A stretch of DNA of 64,000 nt from QHCF01 sp003244275 (GTDB lineage: Bacteria; Actinomycetota; Acidimicrobiia; Acidimicrobiales; QHCF01): the NCBI GenBank assembly GCA_036806345.1, contig DAIROT010000005.1, positions 1 through 64,000 on the forward strand, in the 5' to 3' direction. The position numbers were made by a program, and so were the translations under genes. The notes under the pieces were generated by a model. The model ran no database searches. It was not told the origin of the DNA and saw only the letters and a program-made list of their open reading frames with translations. Below are positions 35,591-43,864 of the stretch, one piece after another (the first letter of the stretch is position 1; the number at the start of each line of letters is the position of its first letter).

Positions 35591-36178
35591 ATGATCGCCA
35601 AACCCGAGCCTCCGCCTGCGGCTGCGGACCGGGCCGAAGCGGGGCACCCGAGTGCCTGGTTGGTACTGATCTATCGGGTGCCTTCTGAACCGACGCGCCT
35701 GCGGGCGGCGGTGTGGCGACGGCTGAAGGGTCTGGGTGCCATCTACCTGCAGAACTCGGCCGCCGCCTTGCCGGCCAGTCCGGCCGGTGAGCGGGCCCTG
35801 CGCAAGCTGCGCCGGGAGATAATGGAGATGAGCGGCACGGCGGTACTGCTCAGCTGTGACGCCCTGGCGGGAGAGTCAGAGATCCTGGCCGCCTTTCAGG
35901 CCGCGCGTGACGACGAGTACGAGGAGATCGTGGACCGGGCCCGGGACTTCCTGATCCAAGTGGAGAAGGAGCACGTGGCTGAGCACTTCAGCTACGCCGA
36001 GTTGGAGGAGAACGAGGTGGACCTGGCCAAGCTGCAGAGCTGGTTCGCCAAGGTGCGCGGACGGGACGCCTTCTCGGCGCCGGGACGCGAGGCGACCGAG
36101 GAGGCGTTGGCCAGGTGTGAGGTCTCCCTGGAGGCCTACGCGGCGCAGGTCTACGCCAGAGAGTCAGACGCCCACTGA
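35591..36178 (+). CDS. ChrB N-terminal domain protein
   Basis: A 195-aa protein with the ChrB N-terminal region: WLVLIYRVPSEPTRLRAAVWRRLKG followed by LGAIYLQNSAAALP. In chromate-resistance loci ChrB acts as a chromate-sensing regulator, but no ChrA transporter is nearby and the C-terminal ChrB domain is absent. Its role here is uncertain. The C-terminal half is a charged helical region (IQVEKEHVAEHFSYAELEEN). Confidence 0.78.
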   Translation: MIAKPEPPPAAADRAEAGHPSAWLVLIYRVPSEPTRLRAAVWRRLKGLGAIYLQNSAAALPASPAGERALRKLRREIMEMSGTAVLLSCDALAGESEILAAFQAARDDEYEEIVDRARDFLIQVEKEHVAEHFSYAELEENEVDLAKLQSWFAKVRGRDAFSAPGREATEEALARCEVSLEAYAAQVYARESDAH

Positions 36179-36195
36179 GACGGCGGGGGGAGCCC

Positions 36196-36417
36196 TCACT
36201 CGGGCCGACGCCCCGACGTCCACAGGGCCACCCCTGCCCCAATCGACCACACTCCACAAACGACACCCAGGCACTGGTACAAGTCGGTGGCGGCACGGGC
36301 GCCGAGGACGAGCATGACTGACCCGACGACACCTGCCGCAGTTCCCAGCAGGCGTCGCCCGATGGTTCCCGGAGGGGCGAGGATCGCTCGATGGGGGTGT
36401 CGACTGACTACGTTCAC
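36196..36417 (-). CDS. Possible small membrane protein
   Basis: A 73-aa ORF with a GTG start and two hydrophobic segments (LLGTAAGVVGSVMLVLGA and CLGVVCGVWSIGAGVALW) separated by a short loop. I do not recognise it, and there is no strong ribosome site. It fills the gap between the ChrB-domain gene and uppP. Confidence 0.4.
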   Translation of the reverse strand: MNVVSRHPHRAILAPPGTIGRRLLGTAAGVVGSVMLVLGARAATDLYQCLGVVCGVWSIGAGVALWTSGRRPE

Positions 36418-36454
36418 GTCAGGCCCCAGAGCTGTTCGGTGGTCGGTGGACGCT

Positions 36455-37339
36455 TCAAACCACGCTGAAGCGGACGATCAACAAGGCGCCGGCCACCAGG
36501 CAGTAGGCGGCGAACGGGACCAGGTTGTGGGAGCGGAAGTAGCGCACCAGGTAGCGGACCGACAGGTAGGCGGCGACTCCCGCAACCAGGCTCCCGACCA
36601 GGATCTGAGCCCTCACGCCGTGTCCATTGGGCCCGAGGAGATCAGGCAGCTTGTAAACGCCGGCGGCCAGGATTATGGGGGTCGCCAGCAGGAAGGAGAA
36701 CCGGGCGGCATCCTCATGGTCCAGGCCCCTGACCAGGCCGGCCACCATGGTGATCCCCGAGCGGCTGATCCCGGCCAGCAGGGCCAGGACCTGGGCCACT
36801 CCGATAACTCCGGCCTCCCGGAACTGCAAGGTCTCCAGGCGACGATGCGGTCCTGGGTCGGGTCCCCTGATCGGAACTTTCTGGCGGACCGCAGCCCGCC
36901 GACGGACCGCTTCGCCGCCCAGGAGCACCAACCCGTTGAGGAACAGGAAGACTGAGGCCGCCAGCGGCTTGGCAAACAGTGTCCGCAGGGTCTTCTCGAA
37001 CACGAGGCCGGTCAGACCGGCCGGGATGGTAGCTATGACGAGCAGCCACGCCAGGCGCTCGGTGCTGGTCTGAATCCTGCGCCGACGAATGGAGCGGATC
37101 AGCGCCGAGACGATGGCCACCCAGTCTCGCCAGTAGAAGGCCAGCAGGGCCAGGGCGGTGGCCACGTGCAGCCCGACCAGGAAGGCGAGGAAGAAGGACT
37201 CCTTGGCGCTCTGGGCCGCCACCACGTTGTGCCATCCGAACAGGGCGGGTAGCACCACGGCGTGGCCGAGGCTGGACACCGGGAACAACTCGGTCACGCC
37301 CTGGATCAGCCCGATGATGATGGCCTGTAAAAAGCTCAC
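36455..37339 (-). CDS. uppP: Undecaprenyl-diphosphatase UppP
   Basis: Recycles the lipid carrier of cell-wall synthesis by removing a phosphate from undecaprenyl diphosphate. The 294-aa membrane protein has IIIGLIQGVTELFPVSSLGH with the catalytic glutamate, and the second motif GISRSGITMVAGL. About eight hydrophobic segments agree with the BacA/UppP family. Overexpression in other bacteria gives bacitracin resistance (established for the family). Confidence 0.95.
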   Translation of the reverse strand: MSFLQAIIIGLIQGVTELFPVSSLGHAVVLPALFGWHNVVAAQSAKESFFLAFLVGLHVATALALLAFYWRDWVAIVSALIRSIRRRRIQTSTERLAWLLVIATIPAGLTGLVFEKTLRTLFAKPLAASVFLFLNGLVLLGGEAVRRRAAVRQKVPIRGPDPGPHRRLETLQFREAGVIGVAQVLALLAGISRSGITMVAGLVRGLDHEDAARFSFLLATPIILAAGVYKLPDLLGPNGHGVRAQILVGSLVAGVAAYLSVRYLVRYFRSHNLVPFAAYCLVAGALLIVRFSVV

Positions 37340-37497
37340 GCTCGGGCATCCATGGGCAGGTGCTCAACCTAGACCCGGCCTCCGACTGGCGAGGGGCTGG
37401 ACGGTAACCAGGAGCTGAACAGTGGGCAAACATTCTCACCCGTCCCAGCCTCCTGGCCTGACCAACGAAGGGGAGGCACGCCGTAGGATGCGGGGCA

Positions 37498-39438
37498 GTG
37501 ACCATGAGCCCCACCCACCCTGGCGGCGCATCCCGACCAGTTCGAGGAGCCCAGCCAGCCCCGTTGGCAGGCTGGACCGAGATCACCTCGGACCTTCTCG
37601 AGGACCATCGCATGGCGCTGAGCTCGCAGGCTCTGAAGCGCTTCTACGATGGCCAGGTACCGGAGTGGCGCCACGCCTTGGCGCCCCACGACCAGATTCC
37701 CCGACGCCATGTCGTTGCCGGGGCACTGGGCCTGCTGCGGGCCCCGGTTGGTCAGTCGATGATCCTATTGGTGGCGTCGGATGGCGAAGGGAAGAGCACG
37801 GCGCTGCGCCAGACAGCGGTGGACCTGGTCGGTGAGAGACATCGGGTGCTCTACCGGGAAACTGGGGCCAATCTCGACATCGAGGCCGTGATGGCGCTGC
37901 CCTCGACCACCAGCAACTGGGTCCTGGCCAGTGATAGTGCCGACGAGATCGCCGATGATCTGGAGGAAGCCGTCAACCGAGTCCAGGCTGCCGGGAGGCG
38001 GGACATCCAGTGGTTGCTGGCCGCCGGCTACGACGACTGGAGGGCACGTTTCCGCCAGGGTGGTCGCAGCATCGAGCCGGCATGGGCCTCCGTCCTCGAT
38101 CTCTGGCCCGGCGTCGGTGCCACCGCCCGGATGCTTGCCCTCACCCCCCAAGAGGCGGCCACGGTCATCGGGGCCTGGGGGGCCGCCGATTGCCTGGGGG
38201 CGCTGGTCGACACCGCCGCCGATGCTCGGGGCGAGGCGCTCATCGAGGCCTACCATGGCCGCAGCGGATTGTCGGCCACCACATTCCTGGACGCCTCCCT
38301 TGGGTTGCGGTACGGCCCCGACGGTCTCAAGGCTCATATGACTGGTTTGCTGCCTCACCTGGGGGATGGCGATCACCGCTTCGAGAACGGACGCAGCGTC
38401 AAAGAGGCCTTCTTTTACGCGGCGGCCGCCGACGTGGCTGGAGATGGTGGCATGGACCTCTACGTGCTGGCCGACCTCCTGGGTCTGGACCGCACACATC
38501 GGTTCCAGATTCTTGATCGGCTTGGCCAAGAGGGACTGGCCAGCGGGAGTGCCGGCGTGCTGCGGATTCGCCACCACGACCTGGCACGGGGCGCCATCGG
38601 CCTGACCGAGGATGCCGGGTTTGGCGTTGACCTGGAGCAAATCTACCAGGACCTGGTTCGGGGCACCGGCGAGACCGGGACTGACATGAAGGGTCTGGCC
38701 GCCGGCGGAGCCATCATGAATTGTGGTCCAACGCTGGCAGCCAAGCTGGGCGAGCTTGGCATACCGGAGGCTCGGGCGGCTCAGGTCGCCCGGACCGCGG
38801 CTGACGAGTCGGCCCGCGTCCTGCCCGACCTGTTGATGTTCGCCCTTTCCCGGGCTCTCACCTACCGCCAGACCGACGAGCGTGATGAGGCGCTGGCCAT
38901 CCTGAGGTCGGCGCTGGGCGACGTCACCGCACGAGGTGACTGGGGCGCCATGGGGCGCCGCTATCTCCACGACCTGAGCGTCTCCGAGTGCGATGCCGGC
39001 CACGTCATGGAAAGCATCCTGCTGGTTGGTCTGTCAATCTCCGATGTTGAAAGGCTGGGCCATGTCTCGCTCACCGAGGCCAAGCTGGCCTTCGACGGTC
39101 TGGGTAGGGCTTGTGCCGACATGGACAGAGCCAAGATGGGGCCGACATTTCAACGGCTGCTCAGCGCATGCTCCCATCTGGGCCAGAAGGTCACCCCCAA
39201 GTGGGACGAGCCGACGCGCCTCAATTTCCACCGGTACGCGGTCCTGGCTGACGAACTGGGTGCCACCCAGTGCTGGTCCGACCAGGCCGCGGTAACGGTC
39301 GTCGCCGATGCCGTGGCAGCGGCGTTGCCCGGGGTGCAAGATGCCGACCTGGCGGAACTGTGGAGGCGGCTGCTGCCCGATGCCGACAGGCCGCCGTTCG
39401 CGCATCTGGTCAAGACGGTGGGCCTCGACGTCAGGTAG
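37498..39438 (+). CDS. STAND-type P-loop NTPase of unknown function
   Basis: A 646-aa protein not matching any family I can name. After about 40 variable residues, a conserved-looking start (ALKRFYDGQVPEWRHAL, 45-61) leads into a P-loop, ASDGEGKST (93-101), then WVLASDSADE (Walker B-like, 141-150) and IQWLLAAGYDDW (sensor-1-like). A winged-helix-like region around 315-355 (LYVLADLLGLDRTHRF) and a long helical, TPR-like C-terminus (ALTYRQTDERDEALAIL) complete a STAND layout: NTPase, hinge, repeat sensor. No toxic effector domain is obvious. The start may be GTG 37498 or ATG 37504. It converges on the T4SS operon with 33 bp between them. Confidence 0.65.
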   Translation: MTMSPTHPGGASRPVRGAQPAPLAGWTEITSDLLEDHRMALSSQALKRFYDGQVPEWRHALAPHDQIPRRHVVAGALGLLRAPVGQSMILLVASDGEGKSTALRQTAVDLVGERHRVLYRETGANLDIEAVMALPSTTSNWVLASDSADEIADDLEEAVNRVQAAGRRDIQWLLAAGYDDWRARFRQGGRSIEPAWASVLDLWPGVGATARMLALTPQEAATVIGAWGAADCLGALVDTAADARGEALIEAYHGRSGLSATTFLDASLGLRYGPDGLKAHMTGLLPHLGDGDHRFENGRSVKEAFFYAAAADVAGDGGMDLYVLADLLGLDRTHRFQILDRLGQEGLASGSAGVLRIRHHDLARGAIGLTEDAGFGVDLEQIYQDLVRGTGETGTDMKGLAAGGAIMNCGPTLAAKLGELGIPEARAAQVARTAADESARVLPDLLMFALSRALTYRQTDERDEALAILRSALGDVTARGDWGAMGRRYLHDLSVSECDAGHVMESILLVGLSISDVERLGHVSLTEAKLAFDGLGRACADMDRAKMGPTFQRLLSACSHLGQKVTPKWDEPTRLNFHRYAVLADELGATQCWSDQAAVTVVADAVAAALPGVQDADLAELWRRLLPDADRPPFAHLVKTVGLDVR

Positions 39439-39471
39439 CGGCGCGGCTGGACGGCGGTGAGTCACCCCAGC

Positions 39472-40995
39472 TCACCGAGCCGGGTCCGGGCGGGCCCTGG
39501 CCGACAGTCGGGCGTCGGCGTACCAGGGGCGTAGGCGCAGCCGGCAGGGAGGCAGGTGGCCGTATACCAGCACCCCGTGGCCGGGCTGGATGCGACGCAG
39601 GGCATCAGCGGGGGCCAGGCGCCGAGATGACTGCGACTGGGTCGTCGACCGGCCGCCCTGGCGGTCGTTGGTGGTCGAAGCCTGAGAGAACTCCTCCTCG
39701 CCCACCAGCCGACTCACATGCTCCAGCGTCCCTGGGTCGGAGATGCCCGACAGTACGACCTTGGCCCGGTGGTTGTTGACCACCGTGGCTGCCCGTTCGC
39801 CGTAGCGAGCGGTGATCTGGGCCATGTCCTGCCAGACCGTCACCAGCTGAATACCGTGACCGGCGGCCGTGGCCGCCAGGGTGTCCAGGTCGGCCAGTGG
39901 TGCGATGTTGGCCGCCTCGTCCAGCACAACCAGCAGTGGAGGTGAGAGTGGGCGCCCGGATCGGGTGACCAGGTCGTACGCGCTGGCCAGCACCTGGTCC
40001 ACCAGAGCGGCGAAGACTGGTTGGAGGCGTCGCTGCTCGTGAGCCGGCGCACACGCGAAAAGTGTATGGGTGCCCCCGTCCAGGAGGCGCCCCGGATCGA
40101 TCTCCGACCAAGCCGCCGACGCAGCCACGGTGGGGTCGGCGAAGGCCTCCAGCACCGCCTCGGCGGTGGTGTACACCGAGGAGCGCTGGCGCTCCTCGCG
40201 CATCCAGGTGGCCCTGGCGGCCTGGAGGGCCTGGGCCGCGCCAGCCATCTCCAGGAGGGTGACCACCTCGTCGACCTCCTGCTCGTCGACCCAGCGCACG
40301 ACGTCGGCCATGGACCGCCCGCCGCAGGCCGCGGCCAGCAGGAGGGGAGCCAGGAGCTTGGCGGCCAAGGCGAACCAGAAGTCTGCCTCTGCCGGGCCGC
40401 CAGCGTGGGAGCGGGCCGTCCCGCACAAGCCGGCCGCCGTTCGCCGAGCCCCTTCCCAGGTGCGGCTGGCAGCCAGAGGAGACCAGCGGGCACTGGGCAG
40501 ACCGGTACTGCCGGTGGGGTCATACAGCCAAACCTGTCCCCGCCCCTCCCGCCAGGCCAGGGTGTCCCGGACCAGGTCGGTCTTGACGCTGGTGGCCACC
40601 ACCGGCCCTTCCCACTCGAGAAGCGCCGGCACAGCAAAGCCGGTGGTCTTGTGGCTCTGGGTGGGCCCGACCACGATCACCGACTGGGCGAGCTCGGCCG
40701 CCACCCACCGCCGCCCCGACCGGCCCAGCACCAGACGTCCCGGCACTGGGCCGGAGACCACGAGCGGGCGCAGGTCACGGCTCTTGGCCCAGGCGGCCCC
40801 GGACCTGGCGCGCCCGTCATGGATCAGATCGGCCAACCAGCCCCGACGTCTAAACCGGCCCCGGCCGGTGCCAGCCGCCGCCCTGGCCAGACTGATCACG
40901 ATACCGATGGACACGCCCACGGCCACGACGATGATCCCCACGGGCAATCCGGGCAGCGAGGTGAGCGGCCACCCGATGGAAGGGAACCCGGTCAT
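39472..40995 (-). CDS. Type IV secretion coupling ATPase (VirD4/TraG type)
   Basis: A 507-aa coupling protein that would deliver substrates to the T4SS channel. Two hydrophobic N-terminal segments (VGIIVVAVGVSIGIVISLA) anchor it; Walker A is VVGPTQSHKTTGF and Walker B LLVVLDEAANIAPL, followed by VTVWQDMAQITARYG as in TraG/VirD4. ATG 40995 overlaps the upstream stop (ATGA). No relaxase lies beside it, so its substrate is unclear. Confidence 0.85.
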   Translation of the reverse strand: MTGFPSIGWPLTSLPGLPVGIIVVAVGVSIGIVISLARAAAGTGRGRFRRRGWLADLIHDGRARSGAAWAKSRDLRPLVVSGPVPGRLVLGRSGRRWVAAELAQSVIVVGPTQSHKTTGFAVPALLEWEGPVVATSVKTDLVRDTLAWREGRGQVWLYDPTGSTGLPSARWSPLAASRTWEGARRTAAGLCGTARSHAGGPAEADFWFALAAKLLAPLLLAAACGGRSMADVVRWVDEQEVDEVVTLLEMAGAAQALQAARATWMREERQRSSVYTTAEAVLEAFADPTVAASAAWSEIDPGRLLDGGTHTLFACAPAHEQRRLQPVFAALVDQVLASAYDLVTRSGRPLSPPLLVVLDEAANIAPLADLDTLAATAAGHGIQLVTVWQDMAQITARYGERAATVVNNHRAKVVLSGISDPGTLEHVSRLVGEEEFSQASTTNDRQGGRSTTQSQSSRRLAPADALRRIQPGHGVLVYGHLPPCRLRLRPWYADARLSARARPDPAR

Positions 40996-42290
40996 CGGAG
41001 CCCTGTCGAGAGAGGACCCGGGGGCACCGCCGGCCGGGCCGCCATGGCCGCGTCGGTGTCCACCAGGGCTCGCTCGCTCGGTCCCAGACGATGGCGGACG
41101 AGAAACGACCGCCGTCCCACCTTCCACAGGGCCACGCCTCGGCTGAGCTGGGACAGCAGGTCCGCCTCGGTCGTGGTCAGGCCGAGCAGCTGGCGCGAGG
41201 CCTCGGCCTCGCCCGGTGACTGCCCGTAGATCACCCGCGTCTCTGAGTCCGACAGCAGGCCCTGAGCCAGTCCCACCTGCTCGGACCCGGCGGCACCCAC
41301 CGAGCCCAGGTCCGACAGGCGGTGCAGGACGGCGACATTGGCCACCCCGTAGGCCCGGGACAGCTTCCAGGACGCCTGGAGCCAGCGGGCCACGCCCAGG
41401 TTGGCCAGGATGGCCCAGGCCTCGTCGATCACGACGATGCGGCGGTGCCCGTCACCGCGAGCCAGGGCGGCCTGGAGCCACGCAGTTGCACAGGTCATGA
41501 GGATTCCCAGGGCAGCCGAACGGTAGAGGGCCGAGAGATCCAGGACCACGAGTGAGCCATCGAGGTCGATGCCGGGCGTCGTGGGACCGTCGAACATGCC
41601 CCGCAGGTCGCCCTCCACCAGGCGACGCAGCTCCAGCGCCACGTCGCGCCCATCCTCGGCCAGGGTTGCACGGTCCGTGCGGATGATGGCCGCCGCCTGC
41701 GCCGACGGATCGAGCAGGGCCGAGATGATGGCGGGGAGGGTGGGCGGTTGGCTGGACCGGGAGACGGCGCTGGCCAGGGCCAGCTCGACTGCGGCCCGCT
41801 CCCGAGGCGTCACCGGACGGCCCAGGCAGGCGCCAGCCAGTGAACCCAGCAACTCCGTCTGACGCCGTCCGGACTCGGTCTGGGTCACGTCTGGGCGACG
41901 GCAATCAGCCTCTGCCGGCCCGGTGTCCAGGGGGTTGAGGCGGATCGGGCCTCCGGGGCGCAGTCGGATGGGCTCGGTTCCCCAGGCCGAAGCCAGGGAG
42001 GAATACTCCCCCTTGGGATCGATGACCCAGGCTCGGCGCCCGAAGGCAGCCTGGCGCCAGAGATAGGACTTGACGAAGGCGCTCTTGCCCCTGCCGATCT
42101 GGCCCAGCACGACCATGTTGGGGTTGGTGAGGATGCCCCGGGCGTACAGCTCGAACGGGTCGTAGACGAACCACCCACCCAGCAGGTCCTCACCGATCAG
42201 GGCGCCATCGGCACCCAGACCGCCCTCACAGATGAACGGATAGGCGGCCCCCAGGTGGGCGGTGGTCACTCGATGGGCAGGCGGTGTCAA
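40992..42290 (-). CDS. Type IV secretion VirB4/TraC-like ATPase
   Basis: A 432-aa ATPase with Walker A VVLGQIGRGKSAFVKS, AWVIDPKGEYSSLA, and Walker B RRIVVIDEAWAIL. This is the ATPase domain of VirB4 proteins without the long N-terminal domain; that region may be contributed by the SCO6880-like protein encoded just upstream (inference from actinobacterial systems). The ATG overlaps the previous stop. Confidence 0.85.
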   Translation of the reverse strand: MTPPAHRVTTAHLGAAYPFICEGGLGADGALIGEDLLGGWFVYDPFELYARGILTNPNMVVLGQIGRGKSAFVKSYLWRQAAFGRRAWVIDPKGEYSSLASAWGTEPIRLRPGGPIRLNPLDTGPAEADCRRPDVTQTESGRRQTELLGSLAGACLGRPVTPRERAAVELALASAVSRSSQPPTLPAIISALLDPSAQAAAIIRTDRATLAEDGRDVALELRRLVEGDLRGMFDGPTTPGIDLDGSLVVLDLSALYRSAALGILMTCATAWLQAALARGDGHRRIVVIDEAWAILANLGVARWLQASWKLSRAYGVANVAVLHRLSDLGSVGAAGSEQVGLAQGLLSDSETRVIYGQSPGEAEASRQLLGLTTTEADLLSQLSRGVALWKVGRRSFLVRHRLGPSERALVDTDAAMAARPAVPPGPLSTGLR

Positions 42291-43864
42291 GACAGTCCTC
42301 GGGCCAGGGGCAGGGTCCAGGTGAAGGCCCGATCCTGTTCGCCGTAGAGCCGGCGCAGCTCGAGACGGGCCTGACCGGCCACCTGCTCCACATGGCGACA
42401 GGCGGTCTCCAGGGCGGCCGGTGAGACAGCGCTGACCGTCACGTAGCCGGAGAATCGAAAATGGGCGTGACCGTCAGCCAGCTCTCGCTCTCTCTGGACC
42501 ACTCCGTCCTGCTCACGGCGTCGCCGGGCGCTCTGGAGGAAGCCGCCCCGGCGTCTGAGCTCGGCATCGGCCACGTCTGCGGTCCTGTCCCGCTCCACCT
42601 CGCGAGCGGCTCGCGAGGGGCTCATCGGCTCCATCACCACTGCCACCGTCCTCCTGATGCCGGCGTGCAGCAGCAACGGGGACAAGAAGTCAGGCCCGAC
42701 GTCCACCCGAGGCCACTCGGCCACCCAGTAGGTGGCATGCCAGGTCCCGTCGGTGCGATAGGCCGACCAGGTGGCCTCGGTGGCAAGAGGCCATGGCCAA
42801 GGGGATCGAGCGTCCAGACCGGGATCCCCGCCCACCGACCCGGACGGGTGGGGCCCTCGCGTCGGCGCCGGCCGGGTGTCGATTGCCTGGCGCAGGATGC
42901 CGGCCAGGGCAACGGGAGCAAGTGCTCCTTCCACGATCACGTCCGCGGTGCGCAGCCTTGCCTCCAGGGCCCTTACCTCCTCCTCGACGACCGCGCAAGC
43001 CCCCTCATCGCCACCACCGGCCGCCTGGATGGCGCGAGCCGACCGAGCCGCGTTGACCGCCACGATCAGGAACACCTGGTGGTCCTGGGTCACCGGGCCG
43101 GCTTGTTCCACCAACTGGGCGTAGGAGCGAGCGGGAGCGGTGTCCGCATCGATGGGGCTGGCACGGTCGCCGGTCGCCGGGCTGGCCGGACCGGCCTCGA
43201 GGGGCAGGCTCCGCTCCACCCATTGGAGGCGGTGCACGGCCGATCCCTCCCGGGCCAGGCCGGCCAGGACACCAGCCCAGCCGGCTACCCGCCGGTGCTT
43301 GTCTCCGACATCTTGGAGGGCAAAGGCCCGGCCCCTCACTGCAACCACGGCGGAAAAGGTTCGGCCATCCCTCACCACCCCGATCCGCCTCCCACCAACT
43401 CGTACCGGCAACTGGAGGATGCGGCATCCGCCCAGGGGACCGGGCGGTGGCGGGGACACTAACTCGTCGCTGGCCACACCAGCCCCCACTGGCCGGCCCA
43501 GGCCGGGAACGGTCGAGATGTGTCGGCGCCGGTGGACCAGGCCGCCGGCCAACCATCGGGCCATCAACGGCAGCCACTGCTCGGGGGTACGGCCGCCGAT
43601 CGGCCAACAGGCCATTGCCGCTCCTCCAGCCACGACCACGAAGGCGACCAGGGCCCCGGCCGGGTTGGGCCACACCCGCAGGGCGACTACGGCCACGACG
43701 AGGGCGCCGGCCACCGCCGCGATCTGACCGCCGCGCCACCCAGCCATCAGACCGCGGCGCTCGAGAGGCCCGAACCGGTAGCGAGGCGCCTCACCGGCCA
43801 ACGTCCATACCTCCGACATCGCGACCTCCGACATCGCGACCTCCGACATCGCGACCTCCGACAT
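42287..43864 (-). CDS. SCO6880-family T4SS protein
   Basis: A protein of about 525 aa matching the SCO6880-like family in actinobacterial conjugation clusters. After the start comes YRFGPLERRGLMAGWRGGQ, two hydrophobic segments (AVAGALVVAVVALRV and GALVAFVVVAGGAAMA) as in PrgI/VirB3-like anchors, then a soluble region resembling the N-terminal part of VirB4. The N-terminus is a fourfold MSEVA repeat encoded by a 15-bp tandem repeat, each unit with its own GGAGG and ATG (43864, 43849, 43834, 43819). Any of these, or ATG 43918, could start the protein. Confidence 0.75.
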   Translation of the reverse strand: MSEVAMSEVAMSEVAMSEVWTLAGEAPRYRFGPLERRGLMAGWRGGQIAAVAGALVVAVVALRVWPNPAGALVAFVVVAGGAAMACWPIGGRTPEQWLPLMARWLAGGLVHRRRHISTVPGLGRPVGAGVASDELVSPPPPGPLGGCRILQLPVRVGGRRIGVVRDGRTFSAVVAVRGRAFALQDVGDKHRRVAGWAGVLAGLAREGSAVHRLQWVERSLPLEAGPASPATGDRASPIDADTAPARSYAQLVEQAGPVTQDHQVFLIVAVNAARSARAIQAAGGGDEGACAVVEEEVRALEARLRTADVIVEGALAPVALAGILRQAIDTRPAPTRGPHPSGSVGGDPGLDARSPWPWPLATEATWSAYRTDGTWHATYWVAEWPRVDVGPDFLSPLLLHAGIRRTVAVVMEPMSPSRAAREVERDRTADVADAELRRRGGFLQSARRRREQDGVVQRERELADGHAHFRFSGYVTVSAVSPAALETACRHVEQVAGQARLELRRLYGEQDRAFTWTLPLARGLS

